Below, in pieces: positions 9,189 through 17,080 of a stretch of 64,000 nt of DNA (position 1 is the stretch's first letter; each line of letters opens with the position of its first letter). A program made the position numbers and the translations under genes. The stretch is from Paralcaligenes sp. KSB-10. GTDB taxonomy: Bacteria; Pseudomonadota; Gammaproteobacteria; Burkholderiales; Burkholderiaceae_B. The stretch spans positions 3,782,001 to 3,846,000 of the forward strand of contig NZ_CP089848.1 in NCBI RefSeq assembly GCF_021266465.1, in the 5' to 3' direction. The notes under the pieces were generated by a model. That model searched no databases. It was not told the DNA's origin and saw only the letters and a list, made by a program, of their open reading frames with translations.

Positions 9189-9638
9189 ATGTCCATAGCC
9201 GGAATCGATACGGAAATTGTCCGCAAATCCATGGGTGAGCCGCAGGGCGGCGCCTCCGCCGTGCAGCATGCGGCCGATACATACCGGGATTTGCTGGGCT
9301 TTCTGCCTCCGCGTGTGGAGGCCAGATTGCATGTAACGGGTGCGCTGGATCCCGTCTTGCTCGACCTGCAGGAACAGATTCGCTCCCACGCCATGAATCC
9401 TGCGTGCTTCGACCCCAAGACGGTGCAGTTGATGGTCTTCGGCATGCTGGTCGTCGATCTGAGCGATGCGGCCACCATTCACGGTATTGCGGCGCGGCGT
9501 GCCGGCGCCAGCTGGGAAGAAATGCAAGCGGTCGTGAGCCTGGCGTACTTGTTCCGGGGTGTTTCCGCGGCCAATCGCGGCGCCGATCTGCTGGCGCGGA
9601 TCGCTGAACGCGAAGCGCAAAAGCCGGGCGGTGCGTAG
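9189..9638 (+). CDS. Carboxymuconolactone decarboxylase-family protein
   Basis: A 149-residue protein of the carboxymuconolactone decarboxylase superfamily. The conserved helix pair is visible in KTVQLMVFGMLVVDL, AATIHGIAARRAGASWEEM and VVSLAYLFRG, with a conserved His but no CxxC redox motif. The start at 9189 follows AAGGAACC; the ATG four bases earlier is in another frame. It is the first gene of a set continuing with an amidohydrolase and a Bug receptor, so a role in degradation of a lactone or pyrone-like acid is plausible, but the substrate is not known. Confidence 0.78.
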   Translation: MSIAGIDTEIVRKSMGEPQGGASAVQHAADTYRDLLGFLPPRVEARLHVTGALDPVLLDLQEQIRSHAMNPACFDPKTVQLMVFGMLVVDLSDAATIHGIAARRAGASWEEMQAVVSLAYLFRGVSAANRGADLLARIAEREAQKPGGA

Positions 9639-9691
9639 CCGCGCACGTGCAGTGCCGGTTTTTATCTTCTTCAACTCAGAGGGTATTGCTC

Positions 9692-10552
9692 ATGCAGGAC
9701 TGTCCCGCTCCCGATCGTCACACCAAATCCCCGCGTTTCCAAATGCCGCCCGACGCATGCGACTGCCATGCCCATGTTTTCGGCCCTCAAGCGCGCTACC
9801 CGTTTTCGCCGCAGCGCAGCTATACGCCGGAAGACTGTACCGTGGAAGATTACGAACGACTCCTGGCCACGCTGGGCATTGATCGCGCCGTTATCGTTCA
9901 TGGCGGTGCGCACGGCACTGACAACGAGGTCACCCTGAACGCCCTTGAGCGCATGGGGGCCAGGGCGCGCGGGATCGTCGTCCTGCCTCCCGGCAGTTCG
10001 CACGCCCAGCGCCACCGCATGCATGATCTTGGCATCCGGGGCTATCGCATGTCGACGGTGGTGGGCGGCGGCGTCGGTTTCGATCAGTTGGAAGCGCTGT
10101 CGGCCGAGGCAAAGGAGATGGGCTGGCACCTGGTACTGCATTTCAAGCATGCGAACGAACTGATTGAACTGGCTCCCCGCATACAGGCGCAGCATGTCGA
10201 CTATGTGCTGGATCATCTGGCGCGCATTCGCGGAGATGAGGGGCTGGATAGCCCGGCGTTCGGCACCTTGGCCCGCCTGCTCGACACCGGGCATGCCTGG
10301 GTCAAGCTGGCCAGCCTGTATCGATTGTCGTCCCAAGCCTATCCGCATGCCGACATGCTGCCGATGATTCACCGGGTCGTGCAAATGTGGCCCGACCGGA
10401 TCATTTGGGGCAGCAATTGGCCGCATCCCATTTGCCCGGTTTCCATGCCCAACGATGGCGATCTGGTCGACCTGATCCCCTTGTGGGTGCCGGATGCCGC
10501 CGCCCGACAGAAGGTGCTGGTCGACAACCCCGCCCGGCTATACAGTTTTTGA
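9692..10552 (+). CDS. Amidohydrolase-family protein (2-pyrone-4,6-dicarboxylate lactonase-like)
   Basis: A 286-residue TIM-barrel amidohydrolase. The metal-site DxHxH motif is CDCHAHVFGP near residue 23, and the C-terminal GSNWPHP carries the Asn-Trp-Pro-His stretch typical of the LigI-like amidohydrolase-2 group that opens lactones such as 2-pyrone-4,6-dicarboxylate. A start at 9692 is preferred over 9647 because the extra N-terminus is not family-like. It lies between a carboxymuconolactone-decarboxylase-like gene and a Bug receptor, which suggests uptake and hydrolysis of one cyclic carboxylate. The exact substrate is inferred only. Confidence 0.82.
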   Translation: MQDCPAPDRHTKSPRFQMPPDACDCHAHVFGPQARYPFSPQRSYTPEDCTVEDYERLLATLGIDRAVIVHGGAHGTDNEVTLNALERMGARARGIVVLPPGSSHAQRHRMHDLGIRGYRMSTVVGGGVGFDQLEALSAEAKEMGWHLVLHFKHANELIELAPRIQAQHVDYVLDHLARIRGDEGLDSPAFGTLARLLDTGHAWVKLASLYRLSSQAYPHADMLPMIHRVVQMWPDRIIWGSNWPHPICPVSMPNDGDLVDLIPLWVPDAAARQKVLVDNPARLYSF

Positions 10553-10614
10553 CCCTGATTGCCGCAACACGTGCCGCCGGAAAGAGGGCATCGCAGAAAA
10601 TAACGGAGACTAAT

Positions 10615-11589
10615 ATGAAGAAACAGATATTCCAGGCGTTCGCTTTTGCCGCCGCCTTGCTGGCCATACCCGCGGCACCCTCGCAGGCCGCCGCTTATCC
10701 CAGCGAGCCGATCAGCATTGTCGTGCCGTTTCCGCCCGGAGGCACTACGGATCTTGTGGCTCGTGTGCTGGCGGAAAAACTGGCTTTGCAATTGAAGCAA
10801 TCGGTCATAGTCAAGAACCGCCAGGGCGCGGGCGGAAATATCGGCGCGGCGGAAGTGGCCCGCGCAAAACCCGATGGCTACACGCTGTTGCTATCGAGTG
10901 CGGGGCCGCTCAGCATCAATCAGCAGTTATATGCCAATCCGGGCTATGATCCCATCAAGGATTTCGCGCCGGTGTCGCTGGTGGCTTCGGTGCCGATCAT
11001 GTTGGTCAGCAATCCGAAAGCGCCGTTTACCACTCTGGCCGGGCTGATCGCCTATGCCAAGGCGCATCCGGGCCAGCTTTCGTACGGATCTCAGGGTAGC
11101 GGCACGACCAGCCACCTGACCATGGAACTGCTGAAGCTGGATGCCGGAATCGATCTGCAGCATATTCCCTATCGCGGCAGCGCGCCTGCCGCGGCGGACC
11201 TGATCGGTGGACAGATCCAGGTCATGTTCGACAACTCGCCCACCACTTTGCCCCAAGTCAAGGCGGGTACCATGCGCGCGCTGGGCGTCGCATCCAGCCA
11301 CCGCATACCCGAAATGAAGAATATCCCGGCCATTGCCGAAATAGTTCCAGGCTTCGAGTCCGAGGCCTGGTTCGGCCTGGTGGCGCCGGCAGGCACGCCG
11401 GCCCAAACGGTGGACACACTGAATGCGGCCGTTCGCCGGGTGCTGGCCGATCCGGCCGTCATTTCCCGTTTCAGGGCGGTGGGTGTCAATCTGGTGGGCG
11501 ACTCTCCCAGCGAGTTTCGCCGGTTTATCCAGGCTGAAGTGGGTAAATGGGGCAAAATCATCAAGGCCACAGGCTTGAAGCTGGGGTAG
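10615..11589 (+). CDS. Bug-family tripartite tricarboxylate transporter substrate receptor
   Basis: A 324-residue periplasmic receptor of the Bug/TctC family with a signal peptide ending around PSQAAA (residue 25), then YPSEPISIVVPFPPGG and GAGGNIGAAEVARAKPDGYT. It is the second orphan Bug gene in the window and again has no TctA/TctB partner nearby. The start follows AACGGAGACTAAT, a good ribosome site; an in-frame upstream reading from 10387 overlaps the amidohydrolase and lacks a signal peptide. It closes the GntR-linked set and probably binds the compound that the amidohydrolase acts on. Confidence 0.9.
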   Translation: MKKQIFQAFAFAAALLAIPAAPSQAAAYPSEPISIVVPFPPGGTTDLVARVLAEKLALQLKQSVIVKNRQGAGGNIGAAEVARAKPDGYTLLLSSAGPLSINQQLYANPGYDPIKDFAPVSLVASVPIMLVSNPKAPFTTLAGLIAYAKAHPGQLSYGSQGSGTTSHLTMELLKLDAGIDLQHIPYRGSAPAAADLIGGQIQVMFDNSPTTLPQVKAGTMRALGVASSHRIPEMKNIPAIAEIVPGFESEAWFGLVAPAGTPAQTVDTLNAAVRRVLADPAVISRFRAVGVNLVGDSPSEFRRFIQAEVGKWGKIIKATGLKLG

Positions 11590-11643
11590 CGCGCATTCGG
11601 CAGCCGGGAAAAGGAACTTTTGGCCCCAGGGCGGATCTTAAAA

Positions 11644-11670
11644 TTAGCACTCTCGCTACCAGAGTGCTAA
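11644..11670. promoter_or_regulatory. CIRCE operator (HrcA binding site) upstream of rpoH
   Basis: A perfect CIRCE element: TTAGCACTC at 11644-11652, a 9-base spacer, and GAGTGCTAA at 11662-11670. This matches the consensus of the HrcA heat-shock repressor at all 18 arm positions. It lies 46 bases before the rpoH start, in the right place to block its transcription at normal temperature. Confidence 0.95.
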
Positions 11671-11716
11671 TATAGAAACCTGCTTATTCCTTATTTCTTG
11701 AAGGGTCTGCTGCCTG

Positions 11717-12601
11717 ATGACACAAAACTCGCAATCTTTGGCCTTGTCCAACTCCACTTTGGCCATGGCTATTTCCAACCCAGGTGCTTTAGGCACGATC
11801 GAAGCCTATATCAGCGCCGTCAATCGCCTGCCCTTGCTCACTCAAGAGCAGGAAGTGGCTTTGGGTCAGCGTTTGCGTGACGACTCCGACCTCGATGCCG
11901 CCCGTCAACTGATTATTTCGCATTTGCGGCTGGTCGTGTCCGTGTCGCGCCAGTATCTGGGCTATGGCCTGGCGCATGCCGATCTTATCCAGGAAGGCAA
12001 TGTGGGCCTCATGAAGGCCGTCAAGCGCTTCGACCCCGATCGCGGGGTGCGCCTGGTGTCGTTTGCCGTGCACTGGATCAAGGCTGAAATCCACGAATAT
12101 ATCGTGCGCAACTGGCGTCTGGTCAAGGTGGCAACCACCAAGGCTCAGCGCAAGCTGTTTTTCAATTTGCGCAAGATGCGTCCCGACGGACAAACGCTCG
12201 ATACTGAACAGGTCAGCGCCATTGCCCGTGAACTCAACGTTCGCCCCGAAGACGTCAGCGAGATGGAAGTCCGGCTTTCGGGCCGTGAAATGGCGCTCGA
12301 TGGCCAAAGCGACGACGAAGATGCGTACGCACCCATTGCCTATCTGTCGGATGACGGGCAGCAAGAACCTTCGCGGGTACTTGAGCGCCGCGCACACGAT
12401 ACCCTGCATGGCGCGGGCCTGACCGGCGCACTCGATGGCCTGGATGCCCGCTCGCGCCGTATCGTCGAAGCGCGCTGGTTGCAGGACGAAGGCGGTGCGA
12501 CGCTGCATGAACTGGCTGCCGAGTTCGGTGTGTCGGCCGAGCGCGTGCGGCAAATCGAAGCCGCCGCTTTTAAAAAAATGCGTGTGGCCCTGACGGCTTG
12601 A
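11717..12601 (+). CDS. rpoH: RNA polymerase heat-shock sigma factor RpoH (sigma-32)
   Basis: A 294-residue sigma-70-family factor. Region 2 is visible at LISHLRLVVSVSRQYLGYG and DLIQEGNVGLMKAVKRFD, the RpoH-specific box is TKAQRKLFFNLRKMR near residue 140, and region 4 is LHELAAEFGVSAERVRQIEAAAFKKMR at the C-terminus. It directs polymerase to heat-shock promoters; one such promoter is recognisable before hslV in this window. The CIRCE element just upstream implies transcriptional repression by HrcA, which links the two heat-shock circuits. The following 1.3 kb contains no protein gene. Confidence 0.96.
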   Translation: MTQNSQSLALSNSTLAMAISNPGALGTIEAYISAVNRLPLLTQEQEVALGQRLRDDSDLDAARQLIISHLRLVVSVSRQYLGYGLAHADLIQEGNVGLMKAVKRFDPDRGVRLVSFAVHWIKAEIHEYIVRNWRLVKVATTKAQRKLFFNLRKMRPDGQTLDTEQVSAIARELNVRPEDVSEMEVRLSGREMALDGQSDDEDAYAPIAYLSDDGQQEPSRVLERRAHDTLHGAGLTGALDGLDARSRRIVEARWLQDEGGATLHELAAEFGVSAERVRQIEAAAFKKMRVALTA

Positions 12602-12614
12602 GTTCCTTTTACTT

Positions 12615-12648
12615 GCCGTGGCGCCGTTTGTCTGCGATGTGCCACGGC
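12615..12648 (+). terminator. Hairpin just after rpoH
   Basis: An 8-bp perfect stem (GCCGTGGC with GCCACGGC) begins 14 bases after the rpoH stop. No T-run follows, so it could be a weak terminator or an mRNA end-protecting structure. Confidence 0.4.
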
Positions 12649-12683
12649 TTGGGCTGTGATATGACACATTTTGATACAAGGTG

Positions 12684-12851
12684 GCGGGAGAAACCGAGAA
12701 CTTATTGCCGAAGAGCCTGACTAATCTTCCATAGACAGCGAACTTGGCACCTGCTGCCGGGTTCATGTTCTTGTCGTCCGTTTCGGCTTCTCCTCTTTCC
12801 CCTCCCTTTTGAAACGGATGTTTGCGGGACTCTCCACGAGTCCCGTTTTTT
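12684..12851 (+). ncRNA. Candidate structured small RNA with its own terminator
   Basis: The strand folds into a plausible three-way junction: a closing stem pairs GGAGAA-x-CCGA (about 12687-12697) with TCGG-x-TTCTCC (about 12782-12792); inside are a small hairpin GAAGA/TCTTC (12710-12729) and a 9-bp hairpin GAACTTGGC/GCCGGGTTC (12740-12764), extended outward by GACA/TGTC. A canonical terminator follows at 12825-12851. A -10-like TGATAC at 12672-12677 would start a transcript near 12684. I could not match it to 6S, tmRNA, SRP RNA or RNase P RNA. It could also be the 3' end of the rpoH transcript. Confidence 0.42.
12825..12851 (+). terminator. Rho-independent terminator
   Basis: A perfect 8-bp stem, CGGGACTC with GAGTCCCG, around the loop TCCAC is followed by six T. 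It is a textbook intrinsic terminator for a plus-strand transcript: rpoH itself or the candidate small RNA. Confidence 0.88.
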
Positions 12852-13112
12852 ATGCGCGCCGCGCGCAGGCATTGAAAACAGTATTGCCCAATGACAGCCG
12901 GCGCTAAAAACAGAGATATGCATCAATCCCGATATAGAGATCTATGGGGCAGATAGGTGTTTCCATATTTCTTCCATAGGGGTTCTTCGGGCTGTATGAC
13001 TCGTTTATCCAGTGGGGTCGGCAAATTTGCTTTTCACGTTTGGTTTGAGTTGTTTAGGGCACTCGAGTGTTTACGGCGTTCGATGTTTTGGTCGCTTTGG
13101 TATTTAAAGACG

Positions 13113-13312
13113 CCGTCTATCGGGGCTGGGGGCCAGGCCCGGCACGGCGTGCTTCATCCGGATTTAGCACGTCAAGGCGGGCGTCGGGCGAACTCGCGTC
13201 GCCCCGCGCTGCGGGACGACGCTCAGACAGCGCCCGCCGACTACCCCCGCCTTGCCGAGCTAAATCCGGCGCACGCCTTACGCCGGCCCTGGCCCCCAGC
13301 CCCGATAGACGG
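13113..13312 (+). repeat. Giant hairpin repeat A1 (200 bp)
   Basis: A long imperfect palindrome. The outer arms at 13113-13137 and 13288-13312 are a perfect 25-bp inverted repeat. Next inward, CCGGATTTAGC (13158-13168) pairs with GCTAAATCCGG (13259-13269). At the tip, GTCGCCCCGC pairs with GCGGGACGAC (13198-13220). Between the tip and the inner stem lies the core shared by all copies: AACTCGC on the left (13191-13197) and GCTCAGACA on the right (13221-13229). The left flank is GGTATTTAAAGACGC (13099-13113), and the right flank GGCTCACGTAATGGCATGCC also recurs. No gene is visible in it. Confidence 0.9.
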
Positions 13313-13406
13313 CTCACGTAATGGCATGCCTGGAATGAACTTGCCGGCCCAAGGTATACCTCGATGCATGACCTCACCGTTTCTCTCGGTGCATGCCTCA
13401 ACGCGA

Positions 13407-13632
13407 GCCGCAGGGTGGGCGGTGCTGTGTAGTCCGGCGGTAGTCCAGCGCCGGGTGCTGACGAAGGGAAGGCGGGGGCCTTCGGCGGGCGCTGTCTGAG
13501 TGTCGCCCCGCGCCGCGGGGCGACGCGAGTTCGCCCGACGCCCGCCTGGACGAGGCAGACCCGGGTAGTCGGCTAGCGCAGCTAGCCGACCGCTGGACGT
13601 GCCGGACTACACAGCACCGCCCACCCTGCGGC
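13407..13632 (-). repeat. Giant hairpin repeat B1 (226 bp)
   Basis: A second long palindrome, facing A1. The outer arms at 13407-13437 and 13602-13632 are a perfect 31-bp inverted repeat. Read on the minus strand it has a side hairpin GTCGGCTAGC/GCTAGCCGAC, the same core as A1 (GAACTCGC ... ACTCAGACA) and a perfect 10-bp tip stem GTCGCCCCGC/GCGGGGCGAC (13502-13524). Its outer flank is the GACGCC-ended sequence seen at A1, here as GGCGTCTTTATAGAACTA just after 13630. It is nearly the reverse complement of B2 on the other side of the antiporter gene. Confidence 0.9.
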
Positions 13633-13662
13633 GTCTTTATAGAACTACCACCGCGCCCACAC

Positions 13663-13710
13663 AGCCCAATAGCCCAATAGCCCAATAGCCCAATAGCCCA
13701 ATAGCCCAAG
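13663..13710. repeat. 8-bp tandem repeat (AGCCCAAT), about six copies
   Basis: Five perfect copies of AGCCCAAT followed by one ending in G instead of T. It lies between hairpin repeat B1 and the antiporter gene, about 210 bases before the start codon. It is not inside a credible reading frame. Copy number of such a tract can change by replication slippage, which could alter spacing in the antiporter promoter region. Confidence 0.9.
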
Positions 13711-13921
13711 CCTAGCTGAGCAGTCCGGTGGGCGGCCTTGCCTCCCAGCCCAGCGCAGTCCAATTATCGAAATTATAAAAAAAACGCTATCCTACTTCGG
13801 ACGTATGGCGCTTGATCGACTTTCCGCGCCTTGGAGGCGTCGCCCGAATGATGGCACCACATATAAATCGTCCCTGAATGCTTCCTGATGCTCCGGAAGC
13901 ACAGGGTTTGAGGGATTGCAG

Positions 13922-16495
13922 ATGCAGGTAGGATTTTGGGTATTCGGATTGGCAGGCCTGCTGGCTCTGGTATGTTTCATGCCACCGCTGGCCGGCCGCT
14001 TGCGGCTGCCTTATTCAGTACTGCTGGCCATTGTCGGATTCGTGCTGGGCATCATTATTCATGTGCACAGCTGGGCTCCTGTCATCATGTCGGATTTCCT
14101 CGATTCGCTGCAGCATTTCGAGGTATCGTCCGATACGTTTCTGTTTGTGTTCTTGCCGATTTTGCTGTTTGAAACATCGCTGGCGCTAAATGTACGTCGC
14201 TTGCTCGACGACATCGGCCTGATCCTGATGATGGCTGTTGGGGCCGTGGTCGTGTGCACCGTGGTGGTTGGATTTTCCGTCAATGCCGTATCCAATTACG
14301 GCCTGATCGTTTGCCTGATGCTGGGAGCCATCGTCGCCACCACCGACCCGATTGCCGTGGTGGGAGTCTTTCGCGAAGTGGGCGCGCCCAAGCGCCTGAC
14401 GACCTTGGTCGAAGGTGAGTCGCTGTTTAACGACGCCGCATCGATTGCGCTGTACTCCGTATTGTTGACCACGCTATATACCGGCGGCGATATCTCGGTC
14501 GGCACCGTGTTCTGGAGCTTTCTGTTCAGCTTCCTCGGCGGCGGGGTAATCGGCTTTCTAATGGGGCGTCTCGCATGTTGGCTGATCATGTGGTTGCGTG
14601 GTTGGCCTACCGCCGAAATCACCCTGACCATTGCCTTCGCCTACCTGACCTTCTTCATTTCAGAACATTATTTCGGTGTGTCCGGCGTGGTGGCGACAGT
14701 GATTGCCGGCCTGGTGGTCGGGTCTACGGGCCGCACGCGCATGTCGCCGACGACCTTCGAACAACTCGAAAGCGCCTGGTCGCAGTTCGGTTTTTGGGCC
14801 AATTCGCTGATTTTCGTGTTTGCGGCCATGCTGATTCCACGGATGATGGCCGAGGTCAGCTGGGTGCAGGTGCTGCTGGTGCTGTTGCTGTTCGTGGCCA
14901 CGCTGGCGTCGCGGGCGGTCATGGTGTTTGGCGTCCTGCCGGTGCTGGGCCTGACCCGTTTCGGCACCAAGGTCAGCCGTTCCTACCGCATCGTCATGTG
15001 TTGGGGAGGGCTGCGCGGCGCCGTATCTCTCGCGTTGGCACTGGCGGTTACCGAGCAGCACAATGTGCCGCACGATGCCCGGCAGTTCATTGCCGTGGCC
15101 ACCACCGGGTTCGTGTTGATGACCCTGTTCATCAACGGCGTCAGCCTGCGGCCCCTGATCCGGCGCTTGCATCTGGACCAGCTGTCGCCCATCGAGCGCA
15201 CAATACGCAACCAGGCATTGGTGGTGGCGCTTGAAGACTTGCAACACAAAACCGACGAGATTGCCCAGAAGGAACACATAGGCACAGAAGTGCAGGCCCG
15301 CATACGCGCCGTGTTCGACGCGAGCCTGGCCAGTGTGAACGATGCGCAGGTACGCCAGATGTCGCATGACGAAAAGGTGGCGGTAGGCCTGGCCATTGTC
15401 GCCGCACGCGAAGAGGAAATGTTTTTCGACGTGCTCAAGGCGCAGATCGTCGATTGGCGCATGGCGGAATCCCTGATGTCGCGGGCCGAGCGTATGAGCG
15501 ATGCGGTGCGGGACGGGGGCCTGGCCGGTTTCGAGGCGGCCATAGCGGCCGATCTGCGTTATTCGACCGGGTTTCGCTGGTCTCTGCGCATGCACTATAT
15601 TTTTGGATTCCAGGGCTGGCTGGCGCTTGAGCTGGCCTATCGTTTCATGAATCTCATGAGCAAGCGCTCGGTGGCGCAACGTCTTATCCTGTTTGCCCAG
15701 ACAGAAATCCAGCCCCTGCTCGGCGAGGAAGCCACCAAGGCCATTGTTGAGGCGCACAGGCATCGCCTCGCGCTGCTTGAAAGTGCGATTCAGGCGCTCA
15801 ATCTGCAATATCCCTCATTTGCCATGTGGCTGCAGGAATCGTATCTGGGACGCATGGCGCGCGCCCTCGAGAAGCTGCGCTACCGCGACATGCTGTCGGA
15901 GTTCCTGATCAGCGGCGAAGTCTACGCCGATCTGGTCCGGCAAATCGGCAGTCGCTGGGAACACATCGACAAGCGGCCTGCTCTGGACATTGCCATGAGC
16001 GCCAGCGACCTGATCAAACGGGTGCCTTTGTTCGAGGGAATTTCGCCCGAATCGCTCAAGGCGATCAGCAAGCTGCTCAAGCCGCGGCTGGCGGTGCCCG
16101 ATCAGCCGGTCAGTGTGCAGATGGGGCGCATGCGCGCTATGTATTTCGTGGCTTCGGGTGCTGTATCGGTCGAGTTGCCCGACCGCACTACCATCGAATT
16201 GGGTACGGGCGAGTTTTTCGGTGAAATCGCGTTGATTTCAGGCAATGAATTCGTCTTGAATGTGCAATCGCTGGGCTACAGTCGTCTGTTGATGCTGATG
16301 GGGCGGGACTTCGATGCGCTGTTGGCGCGCGATGCGATTTTGCGTGAAAAGATCGAATCGGTCGCCAAGCAGCGCTTGCGGGCATTGGCGGTGTGGCAGG
16401 AATTCCAGTCTGGAGAGCGCCAATACGAGCCTTTGCCCGAGATGCATCCTCCGGCGGAGGAGCCCACGGTCAAACCGGCTGGCGACACATCGTAA
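13922..16495 (+). CDS. CPA1-type Na+/H+ antiporter with C-terminal cyclic-nucleotide-binding-like domain
   Basis: An 857-residue membrane antiporter. Residues about 1-410 form 12-13 hydrophobic helices with the CPA1 core ATTDPIAVVGVF (the ion-binding Asp region) and LVEGESLFNDAASIALY. A long cytoplasmic helical region follows, then a cyclic-nucleotide-binding-like domain at about 700-830 (VPLFEGISPESL, then FFGEIALISG). The phosphate-binding arginine usual after the GE motif is not seen, so nucleotide binding is doubtful. The layout resembles plant SOS1. ATG at 13922 is chosen because GAGGGA lies six bases before it; a TTG at 13916 overlaps that site. It is the only gene between the mirrored hairpin repeats. 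Confidence 0.85.
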   Translation: MQVGFWVFGLAGLLALVCFMPPLAGRLRLPYSVLLAIVGFVLGIIIHVHSWAPVIMSDFLDSLQHFEVSSDTFLFVFLPILLFETSLALNVRRLLDDIGLILMMAVGAVVVCTVVVGFSVNAVSNYGLIVCLMLGAIVATTDPIAVVGVFREVGAPKRLTTLVEGESLFNDAASIALYSVLLTTLYTGGDISVGTVFWSFLFSFLGGGVIGFLMGRLACWLIMWLRGWPTAEITLTIAFAYLTFFISEHYFGVSGVVATVIAGLVVGSTGRTRMSPTTFEQLESAWSQFGFWANSLIFVFAAMLIPRMMAEVSWVQVLLVLLLFVATLASRAVMVFGVLPVLGLTRFGTKVSRSYRIVMCWGGLRGAVSLALALAVTEQHNVPHDARQFIAVATTGFVLMTLFINGVSLRPLIRRLHLDQLSPIERTIRNQALVVALEDLQHKTDEIAQKEHIGTEVQARIRAVFDASLASVNDAQVRQMSHDEKVAVGLAIVAAREEEMFFDVLKAQIVDWRMAESLMSRAERMSDAVRDGGLAGFEAAIAADLRYSTGFRWSLRMHYIFGFQGWLALELAYRFMNLMSKRSVAQRLILFAQTEIQPLLGEEATKAIVEAHRHRLALLESAIQALNLQYPSFAMWLQESYLGRMARALEKLRYRDMLSEFLISGEVYADLVRQIGSRWEHIDKRPALDIAMSASDLIKRVPLFEGISPESLKAISKLLKPRLAVPDQPVSVQMGRMRAMYFVASGAVSVELPDRTTIELGTGEFFGEIALISGNEFVLNVQSLGYSRLLMLMGRDFDALLARDAILREKIESVAKQRLRALAVWQEFQSGERQYEPLPEMHPPAEEPTVKPAGDTS

Positions 16496-16637
16496 GTGCT
16501 GGCGGGTTGGCGCATTTTTGGTTTGAGCGTTTACGGCGTTGAACGGGTTTCAGTGATTTTTGTTTGAGCTATTTTTAGGCTTATGCGATGGCTTTGGACT
16601 GTGTTGTTTGTATAGGCGGACGTAGTTCTATAAAGAC
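16496..16637. other. Intergenic spacer after the antiporter gene
   Basis: No gene is seen. A segment around 16519-16541 (TTTGGTTTGAGCGTTTACGG) resembles the spacer left of repeat A1 near 13040-13080, so the sequence shared between the two sides extends beyond the hairpins themselves. The flank TAGTTCTATAAAGACG directly abuts repeat B2. Confidence 0.5.
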
Positions 16638-16858
16638 GCCGCAGGGTGGGCGGTGCTGTGCAGTCCGGCACGTCCAGCGGTCGTGGTGCTACGCACCCCG
16701 ACTGCCCGGGTCTGCCTCGTCCAGGCGGGCGTCGGGCGAACTCGCCCGGCCTCGCGAGGCCGGGCTCAGACAGCGCCCGCCGAAAGCCCCCGCCTTCCCT
16801 TCGTCAGCACCCGGCGCTGGACTACCGCCGGACTGCACAGCACCGCCCACCCTGCGGC
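16638..16858 (+). repeat. Giant hairpin repeat B2 (221 bp)
   Basis: The outer arms at 16638-16668 and 16828-16858 are a perfect 31-bp inverted repeat. They match the arms of B1 except for one base pair: T13430-A13609 in B1 is C16661-G16835 here, so pairing is kept. Most of the interior matches the reverse complement of B1, but both hairpin tips differ: the side hairpin is built on GTGGTGC/GCACC and the main tip is CCCGGCCTCG/CGAGGCCGGG (16745-16764). The core GAACTCG ... CTCAGACA is unchanged. The right flank GGCTTGCGTTGAGG matches that of B1. Confidence 0.9.
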
Positions 16859-17080
16859 TTGCGTTGAGGTAATGCATAGAGGTATATGTTGGGGAAGCCG
16901 CGTTTAGCCAATCGAGTCGTCAATCCATCAAGAAGTCAATCGAAGTAGATACGGCCACGTGATAGAGGCATGAGTGCAGGCACGTTAACGGTTCTATGGG
17001 TGCGGGCCCATTAACGGTAGGTGCAAGCGGGTAAATTCCGAGCATCCCGTGATGCAATTCCAGGCATGCCATTACGCGAG
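16859..17080. other. Spacer between hairpin repeats B2 and A2
   Basis: No gene or clear signal is seen. AATGCATAGAGGTATATG near 16871 corresponds to the reverse complement of the A1-B1 spacer (TGCATCGAGGTATACC in that orientation), and CAGGCATGCCATTACGCGAG next to A2 corresponds to the right flank of A1. The spacer is longer here (222 bases against 94). Confidence 0.5.

Noticed and set aside
12684-12851. 6S RNA, tmRNA or SRP RNA identity for the RNA candidate
   Set aside because: The length is near that of 6S RNA, but the central bubble and conserved 6S strands were not found; no tRNA-like end or SRP hexaloop is visible either.
13663-13710. Short repeats considered as a CRISPR remnant
   Set aside because: The 8-bp units are directly adjacent with no spacers and there are no cas genes.
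12957-13763. Open frames of 84-180 codons across the hairpin repeats on both strands
   Set aside because: They arise from GC-rich palindromic DNA, have no ribosome sites or recognisable domains, and comparable frames occur on both strands and at every copy of the repeat.
14660-15808. 382-codon open frame antisense to the antiporter gene
   Set aside because: High-GC antisense shadow; composition is rich in His, Gln and Arg as expected for such frames.
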